A DNA stretch of 64,000 nucleotides. Origin: Berkiella sp964496435. GTDB taxonomy: Bacteria > Pseudomonadota > Gammaproteobacteria > Berkiellales > Berkiellaceae. The DNA is taken from NCBI GenBank assembly GCA_964496435.1, contig CAZBZP010000010.1:1-64000 (forward strand), read 5' to 3'. Below are positions 52,825-60,524 of the stretch, in pieces (position 1 is the stretch's first letter; the number at the start of each line of letters is the position of its first letter). The translations under genes were made by a program, and so were the position numbers. The notes below the pieces were generated by a model that did no database searches, had not been told where the DNA came from, and saw nothing but the letters and a program-made list of their open reading frames with translations.

Positions 52825-54921
52825 ATGTCATTTATTCCAACAGAGCCAGGCTATATTCTTCCAGACACACTTGAAGATATCGATATGGAAACTATGCTAG
52901 TTGATAGCGCAGAGCTTGATACTGACCAGATAGATATCGCTGCCTTAATAGAAGACGCTGTTCATGAAAATCGCCTAGATGACATCATAGATCTTATCGA
53001 TAATGCACCAGCCACTGATGCTGCTTCACCTGTTGAGAGAGAGGGTTTTACACAAGCGCCCATTACTAAGCAAAAACCCTTTGCTCTTCACTATGCTGCG
53101 CGTGATGGGGATGTAGATAAAATTAAAAAGCTTATCAATGATGGCTATGATGTAAATTATGAGGATAAACGAAGCGCAAGACCCTTACATTATGCCGCTT
53201 TAGCTGGGAAAAAAGCTGCCGTTAGCTACTTAATTGAAAACAAAAGCGATGTGCATGACATTGCCTATGAAGGTAATACAGCTTTACATTTTGCCTTAAA
53301 AAAACATCATTATGATATTGCAAAGGAATTAATTTTTAAAGGTAAGGCCAATCCCTATGTTATAAATGGTGCAGGCTATAATCCTCTTTATTACCTTGTT
53401 AAAGATTTATCAAAAAAAGCGCTTCTTCATAAAGAAGGAGAATCCCTTGACAGCATAAAGAAGTTGCTAGATACCGTTCTGGATTTTGCGACGCAGGGTG
53501 ATGCCACATATATTGTTAGTGAAGGTTCCTTTAAGAAGGACAATGTAAATTATGCAAAAGAATCTCCACTCGTTATAGAACTATTATTATTAGCGTCTCA
53601 TGCTACAAGTAAAGAACTTCAGAAAATACTATTAGATGGTGCACACAATATTGGAGCGCACGATAGCAATCACCAGAGCTATTTACAAGCGCTCAATCTG
53701 TTACATCGATTTCCTACCGGTGGTATTTATGATTTATCTTTAACGAAAGGAAACTCAATGGTTTTAGTTTCAGAAGGTCATTATGGCCTTTTCACAACAG
53801 CATTAGCCAGGGATTCATTGGCAGCCTTCCTTGAGACCATTCCAGATAGTGCTGACTTAAGTTTGCTAAAAGAAATATTTAAATCAGTTTATGAAACCTA
53901 TGCAAATGCAGCCGATTATTGTGAGAACAAATTACAAGACACTACTTATGCACAAGCATTAGCACTTTATAATGCAGGAAAAACTGTACTTTTGCCTTCT
54001 GGCTGGTCAGGCCATTTTGTAGATGTCATTGTAAGCAAAACTCAAAAAATGTATGTTGTGGCCAACAGCGGCGATAGATATGTTGGCGAGCCGTCGCTGC
54101 AGGAAGATAGTGAAAATGAACCTGGAGATAATGCAGGGCTTATCTTCTACAAATTTGAAGATGGTGATAAATTAGACGAAAAGTTTTTTAAAAGCATTTT
54201 AACGAATGATGCTCGGGTAAAATTAGAATTAGAGCTGCCAATGAAATACGGTATGGTAGAATCACTCTTTAGCATCGAAAATCCAGATCAAAAATATGGA
54301 AATTGTGGTTGGGAAAGTCATCGTGATGCTATAGAAGGAAACCTATTAATAGAATTGCTTAATAGAAATGTGCCATTTGAACAAGCAAAAGATCAAGCCA
54401 AACATATGTATGAAACTTGGGATCTTTTCCATGGAAATTACATCATTGATAGTTACATGGAAAACCATCCTGGCTTACCTGTTGAGGCGCTATTGGATAT
54501 TTTATCTTGTTTGCAACCTCCCAAAAGTGAGGAAAATAAACCCAGCCCTCAGGTCGCAACTGAAGATGCTGGCAAAATTGAATATAATGAAATTAAAATG
54601 GAATTACATGGCAAGAAGATTGTAGAAACTTTACAATCCGCTCATTACAAAGAGGATTTTAAAGATTTTATTAAAAGCTTAGATCTTGATGATGCAGCGT
54701 GTAAAACATTCTTGCAGACGCTCAAAGAGAATTATCAGGTCGATGTGGATGCGATAATAGCGCAGCCCCAAGAGGCACAAGCGCCAGTTACTACAGAGGT
54801 TGGTGTGCCAGATAATCTAAGCGTTTTGCCAAGTGAAGCGCCGCATACATCGCCACATTTTAACATTGCGCATCAAATCATGGTTGAGCGCTGTTTAACT
54901 GGTGAGCCGATTATAATTTAA
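52825..54921 (+). CDS. Ankyrin-repeat protein with cysteine-hydrolase-like C-terminal region, candidate effector
   Basis: A 698-residue protein, no signal peptide. Four ankyrin units lie at about residues 85-200 (FALHYAARDGDVDKIKKLIN, RPLHYAALAGKKAAVSYLI, TALHFALKKHHYDIAKELIF, YNPLYYLVKD). The C-terminal region contains GWSGHFVDVIV (His397), VVANSGDRYVG (Asn414) and DQKYGNCGWESH (Gln489, Cys494), an arrangement like a His/Asn/Cys hydrolase. This is inferred by eye and no family is named with confidence. An acidic, Gln-rich tail follows. AGGATA precedes the ATG. It is convergent with accC, with a hairpin between. Confidence 0.78.
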   Translation: MSFIPTEPGYILPDTLEDIDMETMLVDSAELDTDQIDIAALIEDAVHENRLDDIIDLIDNAPATDAASPVEREGFTQAPITKQKPFALHYAARDGDVDKIKKLINDGYDVNYEDKRSARPLHYAALAGKKAAVSYLIENKSDVHDIAYEGNTALHFALKKHHYDIAKELIFKGKANPYVINGAGYNPLYYLVKDLSKKALLHKEGESLDSIKKLLDTVLDFATQGDATYIVSEGSFKKDNVNYAKESPLVIELLLLASHATSKELQKILLDGAHNIGAHDSNHQSYLQALNLLHRFPTGGIYDLSLTKGNSMVLVSEGHYGLFTTALARDSLAAFLETIPDSADLSLLKEIFKSVYETYANAADYCENKLQDTTYAQALALYNAGKTVLLPSGWSGHFVDVIVSKTQKMYVVANSGDRYVGEPSLQEDSENEPGDNAGLIFYKFEDGDKLDEKFFKSILTNDARVKLELELPMKYGMVESLFSIENPDQKYGNCGWESHRDAIEGNLLIELLNRNVPFEQAKDQAKHMYETWDLFHGNYIIDSYMENHPGLPVEALLDILSCLQPPKSEENKPSPQVATEDAGKIEYNEIKMELHGKKIVETLQSAHYKEDFKDFIKSLDLDDAACKTFLQTLKENYQVDVDAIIAQPQEAQAPVTTEVGVPDNLSVLPSEAPHTSPHFNIAHQIMVERCLTGEPIII

Positions 54922-54958
54922 GTATTAAAGAGATCTTTTAGTGTAGGGACACAAGAAG

Positions 54959-54988
54959 AAATATCTTCCCTGGGAAGGGAAGATATTT
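54959..54988. terminator. Hairpin between convergent ankyrin gene and accC
   Basis: AAATATCTTCCC-TGGGAA-GGGAAGATATTT, perfect 12-bp stem between the two stop codons; A- and T-rich outer stem ends suit bidirectional termination. Confidence 0.75.
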
Positions 54989-54997
54989 AGATATCAC

Positions 54998-56338
54998 CTA
55001 ATTTTTTATCTTTTGTTCAAGATAATGAATTGTGGTTCCACCTTGCTTAAAGTGGGTATCTTGGATCAATTCTTGGTGTAAAGGGATGTTGGTTTTAATG
55101 CCATCAATAACCACTTCACTTAGCGCATTACGCATGCGACGTATCGCCTCAGATCTGTCGTTACCAAAAGCAATTAATTTGGCAATTAACGAATCATAGT
55201 TAGGTGGTACTTGATATGAGCTGTAAATATGAGAATCAATGCGTATACCTGGGCCACCGGGTGCGTGATACCACGTAATTTTGCCAGGGCAGGGGATGAA
55301 AGTTTTAGGATCTTCAGCATTAATACGACATTCAATAGCATGGCCTTGAATGCGCACATCTTCCTGACGAATTGTTAATTTGTCACCATTGGCAATTTTT
55401 AATTGCTCTTTCACAATATCAATACCGGTGATCATTTCAGTAACAGGATGTTCAACCTGCACACGGGTATTCATTTCGATAAAATAGAATTCGCCATCTT
55501 GATAAAGGAATTCAAAGGTACCCGCGCCGCGATAGTTAATACGAAGGCAAGCATCTACACAGATTTTACCAATCTTTTGACGTTGAGCTTCGCTAATGCC
55601 TGGAGCTGGTGCTTCTTCTAATACCTTTTGATGTCGTCTTTGCATAGAGCAATCGCGTTCACCTAGATGAATAGCATTGCCTTGGCCATCAGCAAGGACT
55701 TGGATCTCAATGTGTCTTGGTTTCTCCAAGTATTTTTCCATGTAAACCATGCTGTTGTTAAACGCTGTATTGGCTTCTGTACGCGTTAAAGAAATAGCAT
55801 TGAGCAAAGAGGCTTCGCTATGTACCACACGCATACCACGACCGCCGCCGCCGCCAGCCGCTTTAATAATGACAGGATAACCAATTTCACGAGCTATCTT
55901 TAAATTTGCTTTATCATCATCACCTAATGGACCATCCGAACCTGGCACACATGGTACACCTGCTTCTTTCATGGCTTTAATAGCAGAAACTTTATCACCC
56001 ATTAAGCGGATTGTTTCGGGTCTTGGCCCGATGAAAACAAAGCCACTTTCCTCAACGCGTTCAGCAAAGTCAGCATTTTCTGCCAGAAATCCATAGCCAG
56101 GATGAATAGCAACGGCATCGGTAATTTCTGCTGCTGTAATGATAGCGGGTATATTTAAATAGCTTTCAGGTGAGGGAGCTCTGCCGATACAAATAGCTTC
56201 ATCTGCTAAACGCACGGGAAGTAAATCTCTATCAACCGTTGAATAAACAGCTACCGTTTTGATGCCTAATTCGTGGCAAGCTCGCAGAATACGCAAGGCA
56301 ATTTCGCCTCGGTTAGCAATTACAACCTTATCTAACAT
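54998..56338 (-). CDS. accC: Biotin carboxylase subunit of acetyl-CoA carboxylase
   Basis: Carboxylates the biotin on AccB with ATP and bicarbonate, the first half of acetyl-CoA carboxylation. The 446 residues include ANRGEIALRILRACHELGI at the start, HPGYGFLAENADFAE, IKAAGGGGGRGMRVV (ATP-grasp Gly loop), ERDCSMQRRHQKVLEEAPAP and EMNTRVQVEHPVTE. It follows accB by 138 bases, almost all filled by a copy of the dispersed repeat. The GGAAAGAG from that repeat is directly upstream of the ATG and is the likely ribosome-binding site. Confidence 0.97.
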   Translation of the reverse strand: MLDKVVIANRGEIALRILRACHELGIKTVAVYSTVDRDLLPVRLADEAICIGRAPSPESYLNIPAIITAAEITDAVAIHPGYGFLAENADFAERVEESGFVFIGPRPETIRLMGDKVSAIKAMKEAGVPCVPGSDGPLGDDDKANLKIAREIGYPVIIKAAGGGGGRGMRVVHSEASLLNAISLTRTEANTAFNNSMVYMEKYLEKPRHIEIQVLADGQGNAIHLGERDCSMQRRHQKVLEEAPAPGISEAQRQKIGKICVDACLRINYRGAGTFEFLYQDGEFYFIEMNTRVQVEHPVTEMITGIDIVKEQLKIANGDKLTIRQEDVRIQGHAIECRINAEDPKTFIPCPGKITWYHAPGGPGIRIDSHIYSSYQVPPNYDSLIAKLIAFGNDRSEAIRRMRNALSEVVIDGIKTNIPLHQELIQDTHFKQGGTTIHYLEQKIKN

Positions 56339-56340
56339 AA

Positions 56341-56465
56341 TACTCTTTCCATTCTAAATTTATGCGTTGTTGCCTTCACTCTCCCACCCCAGTCATGCAC
56401 CAAAGCGTGCACTCCTGGGGATGTGTTCGCTTGGCGCCTAGCTTAAATTTAAAATGGTTCGAGTA
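56341..56465 (-). repeat. Dispersed inverted-terminal-repeat element, copy E, complete
   Basis: Exactly 125 bases with TACTC...GAGTA ends, the same length as copy A. On the minus strand it reads from TACTCGAACCATTTTAAATTTAA-like left end to a right end TAAATTTAGAATGGAAAGAG, with the CCCCAG/CTGGGG-type central hairpin. It fills the accB-accC spacer, and its right end adjoins the accC start. Confidence 0.87.
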
Positions 56466-56476
56466 TTGCAATAACA

Positions 56477-56941
56477 TTATTTTATAACAAATAGGGGTTG
56501 GCCAAATTCAACAGGTTGTCCGTTTTCAATTAAGATTGCACTTACGGTACCTGCTTTATCTGCCTCGATTTGATTGAGCATTTTCATTGCTTCAACGATA
56601 CATAAGGTATCACCTACTTGCACTTTTGAGCCGATTTCAACAAAAGGTGGTTGATCAGGCGCAGGTGCGCGATACATTGTGCCGACCATCGGCGAGGTAA
56701 CAATGTGACCTTCTGGCAATTCTGGTTTTGGTGCCTCTGCTGGGTTTGAAGACGTTACTGTTACTTGGGGTGAGTTCGGCATTGCAACAGGAGATTGCGC
56801 CATCACAATTTGTGGTGCATTTTCCATTTTGCGGCTGATGCGTACAGATTCTTCGCCTTCACGAATTTCAATTTCAGCAATCCCAGATTCTTCAAGGACT
56901 TCAATTAACTTTTTAATCTTACGGATATCCATAGTGGTCAA
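56477..56941 (-). CDS. accB: Biotin carboxyl carrier protein of acetyl-CoA carboxylase
   Basis: Carrier that receives CO2 on biotin and delivers it to the carboxyltransferase. The 154 residues have the N-terminal IRKIKKLIEVLEESGIAEIEI dimerisation segment, a flexible Pro/Ala/Ser-rich linker, and the biotinyl domain with HIVTSPMVGTMYRAPAPDQPP and the biotin site LCIVEAMKMLNQIE. The Lys in EAMKM is near residue 119. It is directly downstream of aroQ (17 bases) and upstream of accC. Confidence 0.97.
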   Translation of the reverse strand: MTTMDIRKIKKLIEVLEESGIAEIEIREGEESVRISRKMENAPQIVMAQSPVAMPNSPQVTVTSSNPAEAPKPELPEGHIVTSPMVGTMYRAPAPDQPPFVEIGSKVQVGDTLCIVEAMKMLNQIEADKAGTVSAILIENGQPVEFGQPLFVIK

Positions 56942-56958
56942 CTCAATTGGTTAAAAGA

Positions 56959-57390
56959 TTAGGAAAAGGTTTCAAGTGCGCAGCTTAGCGCTGCATAGTA
57001 ACCTTGAGGACCAAGACCGCTGACAACGCCTTGAGCGATATCAGATAGGTAGCTTAAGTGCCTAAAGGTTTCACGCGCATATATATTAGAAAGATGCACT
57101 TCGTAAAACGGGAGTTTCACTGCTAAGAGGGCATCTCGAATTGCAATGCTGGTGTGTGTAAAAGCAGCAGGGTTGATAATAATGACATCGACTTTAGCCT
57201 TTTTAGCAGCTTGGATTTTTTCAATAATCTCAGCTTCACTATTGGACTGAAAACAGGCCAATTCGTGTCCTTTGGCCAAACGTGTCAGTTGCTGATCAAT
57301 AGTCTTAAGAGAAGTTTTGCCATAGATGGCGAGCTCTCTTGTCCCCAGCATGTTTAAGTTTGGACCATGAATTACTAAAAGTTTTAGCAT
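56959..57390 (-). CDS. aroQ: 3-dehydroquinate dehydratase, type II
   Basis: Third step of the shikimate pathway, dodecameric type II enzyme. The 143 residues start MLKLLVIHGPNLNMLGTRE with the catalytic-loop Tyr near residue 24, then QSNSEAEIIEKIQAA, the VDVIIINPAAFTHTSIAIRDALL block, and EVHLSNIYARETFRH with its catalytic His. It opens the aroQ-accB-accC operon. Upstream is an 860-base region rich in repeats. Confidence 0.96.
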   Translation of the reverse strand: MLKLLVIHGPNLNMLGTRELAIYGKTSLKTIDQQLTRLAKGHELACFQSNSEAEIIEKIQAAKKAKVDVIIINPAAFTHTSIAIRDALLAVKLPFYEVHLSNIYARETFRHLSYLSDIAQGVVSGLGPQGYYAALSCALETFS

Positions 57391-57826
57391 AAACCCTGCC
57401 TATAGCGGAATGATGTTATTGTGCTTCATAACGCACTTCTTGTCCATTAAATAATAGCAAAATAGTGAATTTTTAACGATTTTATAGGCAAGATATTGCA
57501 TTTTAGCAACAATTATCAACAAATTAAGGAATTTTGAGCTCAGGAGGGGTTGTGTTGCGGTGAGTAAGTAACAAGATATTGAATAATGCTGCAAGATAAC
57601 GAATTTTAAGACCAAGTTACAAACATTTGTTCAATTTTAACAACATTTCAGTGAATATTGGCTCTTTTGCGCCTCGTTTGGAAAAATTCACACTAAACGT
57701 ATTTTAGCAGCATTTTATCGTATATTGATAAAAGTTTGCGCATTTTAAGGGCTTTTAGCGACATTTCATGCGCTAGGGTAGGAGATGCTTCAGTTGCTGA
57801 GGGCATGTCCGTGATAGCGAATTTAA

Positions 57827-57895
57827 CCAGTTCGCGAAAGATATACGAAGTTAGAGGAAATTACCAGCAAGATATCGTATTTTAGTGAATTTTAG
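57827..57895 (+). repeat. 69-bp direct repeat, unit 1
   Basis: Starts CCAGTTCGCGAAAGATATAC, ends TGAATTTTAG. It matches 58077-58145 with about eight mismatches and no gaps. Confidence 0.9.
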
Positions 57896-58076
57896 AAATT
57901 TGTATGAATTTTGGCTTCAGGGTGTCTAATTGAAGCTGAGGAGAAGATGTCAGCAGTTTCGCGTAATTTAGCAGCACGTTCGCGTAATATAACGGAAAAT
58001 CAAACTATTTTCCGCTTATGTTCCTAGGCGCTACGTTCATTAAGGCACTAATGCGCCGAGTCTTGCGCGTGTTAAT

Positions 58077-58145
58077 CCAGTTCGCGAAAGATATACGAAG
58101 TTAAGGGAAATTGCCAGCAAGATTTTGCACTTTAATGAATTTTAG
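58077..58145 (+). repeat. 69-bp direct repeat, unit 2
   Basis: Same beginning CCAGTTCGCGAAAGATATAC and end TGAATTTTAG as unit 1. Weaker similarity (GGAGAAGATG, then CGCAATTTA/CGTAATTTA) continues downstream of both units, so a roughly 250-base region was probably duplicated. Confidence 0.9.
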
Positions 58146-58251
58146 CGACTTTTCTGCTTAATACGCTTTTGAAGCTTCGTCAAGCAAGATAGGAGAAGAT
58201 GCCTTCAAGATGACGCAATTTAATCGCAAGTTAGCGTAAATTAACAGCATA

Positions 58252-60117
58252 TCACTCATTTTCCTCCACTTGCTCTAAGCGAGCGAGGAAGCTTTTCTCT
58301 GAGACGCTACCTATTATTCTGTATTTTGTTAACTCGCTAGCGTTTGGGCGAAGGAATAATACAGCGGGCGGGCCAATGAGATCAAATTTCTTTAACAAGT
58401 GTTCTGCTTGCGCATTAAATAGGGTGACATCAACACGCACCAAGGACCATTCCTTTAGTGCCTCTTGTACGGCTTTTTCTGAAAACACTTCATGCTCTAA
58501 ATGTTGGCATGCAACACACCAGTCAGCGTAAAAGACCAGCAAGGTGGGGCGCTTTTCCTTATTGGCTAAATTTAAGTAATCAGTTAACTCGCTTTCCGTG
58601 GTGATGGTATGGAAGGGATCCGTTGTCATTTCAGCAGATTGCCCCCAGAACTGGGCAAAAAGTTGAAGGGGTTCTTTAAAGCCCTTATAAGCACCCCAAA
58701 ACATGAACAGACTCAGTAACACAAAAAGCATACCGAATCTTGCGCTGAGGTTAGCGTTCTTTTTGAAAGTATTTAAGCACCAGGCAATAAATAAACTTAA
58801 TAATCCCCATAAGATTAAGATCCAAGCTTGATGATAAAACCTATCGAGTAACCAAATGGAAAGACCAAACATAATAATGGCGAACACTTGATTGACATGC
58901 TGCATCCAAGGACCAGAACGGGGTAAAAATTTCCCGCCTAAAGTACCAATAGCGAGCAATATGGTTCCCATACCTAAACCCAATGCTAATAAAGCGCTTC
59001 CTCCGAGAAGAATATTGCCGCTGTGAGAGATATAACCTAAAGCAAAGATCAATGCGGGTGTTACACAAGGAGAGGAAATCAAGGTTGCCAACAGACCCAT
59101 AATTGCAGCGCCAATGTAAGTACCGCTTTCTTGTTTTGCATGTAAGGCATGCAAAATATCCTTTAACCGCAAATGCCGTGGCAAATTAATTTTCAATATC
59201 CCAAGTTGCATGAAACCCAAAATGGCAAACAATAAGGAAAAGCTAACTACCACGATAGGTTGTTGCAAACTTGCTTGTAAATTTTTACCTAAGGTTGCTG
59301 CAATAATCCCGCCAATGGCATAAGTGAAAGCCATGCTTAAGACATAACAAAGTGACAACCTAAAGGCTTTACGGGTATTGAGATGTGCTTGCCCTACTAT
59401 AATCCCCGCTAAAATGGGGATCATAGGCCAAACGCAAGGCGTAAACGTTAATAACAGCCCAAATAAATAGAAAGTGCCAATAGACGATAAATAGCCAACG
59501 GGCGTTTGCGGAATTGTGGCTAAGTGAGACATATCTTCCAAAGGTGATTCATTTTCATTTTTTACAGTAGCAAGTGCCGCATTTTGCGCGACATCTTGCG
59601 TAGTCTTTGGGCTTAAGTTGGTGATGTGATGCCCTGCTATTGTTAATGTGTAAGATTTTGTAGTGGGTGGATAACAAAAGCCTGACTCAGCACAACCTTG
59701 ATATTCAACATTCAATATGGCCTGGTTACTCTCCCATGTCTTTAAGACATCAGTAAGTGGCATATCGATAACCAAGGAGTATTTATAAATTTCTTGTTTG
59801 CCAAAATAAGGATCATCAATGGTTAATGATTTTGGAAATATAGGTGGAGTCAGTTCAATTGTTTTGCCTGTACTATCGACTAATGAAAATTTCAAACGTT
59901 TTTCATAAAGATAGCAATTGGGGGCAATGAACCAAGTCGCTTGGATTTGATCATTATCCTGTTTGAGCTCAAGATTAAAAGCGCTTTCTTGATCTAATAC
60001 TTTTGGAACGCCACTTGGTTTAAAAGCAGAGGCGTGAAGCGCGCTTGCAAATAACAAACCAAGCACATAAATGAAGTAAATAACTAAGTTGTTAATTCTG
60101 TGTGTGTTGGGCATCAT
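58252..60117 (-). CDS. dsbD: Thiol:disulfide interchange protein DsbD
   Basis: Carries electrons from cytosolic thioredoxin across the inner membrane to periplasmic DsbC, DsbG and CcmG. From the ATG at 60117 it has 621 residues: a signal peptide (core IYFIYVLGLLFASALHASA), a periplasmic alpha domain with the Cys pair in GCAESGFCYPP, a beta membrane domain with TFTPCVWPMIPILAGI and SSPCVTPAL (redox Cys pair), and a C-terminal thioredoxin-like gamma domain with YADWCVACQHLE. All six expected Cys are present. It is divergent from cutA, as expected for the cutA/dsbD region near groES-groEL. Confidence 0.96.
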   Translation of the reverse strand: MMPNTHRINNLVIYFIYVLGLLFASALHASAFKPSGVPKVLDQESAFNLELKQDNDQIQATWFIAPNCYLYEKRLKFSLVDSTGKTIELTPPIFPKSLTIDDPYFGKQEIYKYSLVIDMPLTDVLKTWESNQAILNVEYQGCAESGFCYPPTTKSYTLTIAGHHITNLSPKTTQDVAQNAALATVKNENESPLEDMSHLATIPQTPVGYLSSIGTFYLFGLLLTFTPCVWPMIPILAGIIVGQAHLNTRKAFRLSLCYVLSMAFTYAIGGIIAATLGKNLQASLQQPIVVVSFSLLFAILGFMQLGILKINLPRHLRLKDILHALHAKQESGTYIGAAIMGLLATLISSPCVTPALIFALGYISHSGNILLGGSALLALGLGMGTILLAIGTLGGKFLPRSGPWMQHVNQVFAIIMFGLSIWLLDRFYHQAWILILWGLLSLFIAWCLNTFKKNANLSARFGMLFVLLSLFMFWGAYKGFKEPLQLFAQFWGQSAEMTTDPFHTITTESELTDYLNLANKEKRPTLLVFYADWCVACQHLEHEVFSEKAVQEALKEWSLVRVDVTLFNAQAEHLLKKFDLIGPPAVLFLRPNASELTKYRIIGSVSEKSFLARLEQVEENE

Positions 60118-60137
60118 ATTCTGCTTATAACTATAAG

Positions 60138-60181
60138 TACTCAATTCAGTTTGGAAGCATAAATCCAAACAGGGAAGAGTA
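60138..60181. repeat. Short inverted-repeat element, possible internally deleted copy F
   Basis: 44 bases bounded by TACTC and GAGTA with arms TTCAGTTTGGA / TCCAAACAGGGAA, resembling two fused termini of the 125-bp element without the middle. It lies between the divergent dsbD and cutA starts. Confidence 0.6.
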
Positions 60182-60200
60182 CACCAATTAAGAGGCCTTT

Positions 60201-60524
60201 ATGTCAACAGAATATTGTGTAGTATTTTGCACCTGTCCAGATGCTGCCGTTGCAGAGCGTATTGCTAATGCCTTAACGCAAGAAAAACTGGTAGCCTGCA
60301 CGAACATTGTTCCTCATCTGACCTCGATTTATTTTTGGGAATCAAAGGTAACAACAGGTCAAGAAGTCCTCATGATCATGAAAACCAGGCAAGAAAAGCT
60401 TGTTGACTTAGAAAAAGCAATTATTGCACTTCATCCTTATAAGTTTCCTGAATTTATTGCAATGCCTATTCTTTATGGTAATAGTCAATATTTACAATGG
60501 GTAGATGAGGTCGTGAAGGGCTAA
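60201..60524 (+). CDS. cutA: Divalent-cation tolerance protein CutA
   Basis: Trimeric ferredoxin-like protein linked to copper tolerance and periplasmic/cytosolic metal homeostasis. The 107 residues contain VVFCTCPDAAVAERIANAL, LVACTNIVPHLTSIYFWES, EVLMIMKTRQEKLVDLEKAI and LHPYKFPEFIAMPI, all typical CutA blocks. AGAGG precedes the ATG. It is divergent from dsbD and convergent with the diguanylate cyclase, whose stop it overlaps by a few bases. Confidence 0.95.
   Translation: MSTEYCVVFCTCPDAAVAERIANALTQEKLVACTNIVPHLTSIYFWESKVTTGQEVLMIMKTRQEKLVDLEKAIIALHPYKFPEFIAMPILYGNSQYLQWVDEVVKG

Larger units (their letters stand above)
57391..58251. other. Repeat-rich non-coding stretch upstream of aroQ, about 860 bases
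   Basis: No convincing ORF (the one minus-strand frame, 57400-57615, has no coding character). The region is AT-rich and composed of degenerate repeats. Blocks 57827-57895 and 58077-58145 are 69-bp direct repeats (about 60 matches), 250 bases apart. A motif GCAAGATAT..GCATTTTAG recurs at 57488, 57867 and (variant) 57591 and 58115. The aroQ promoter and possibly a regulatory RNA or an AT-rich architectural region may lie here; function unknown. Confidence 0.75.

Noticed and set aside
57827..58145. CRISPR array
   Set aside because: Only two units, 69 bases long, with a spacer of 181 bases and degenerate flanks; no cas genes in the window.
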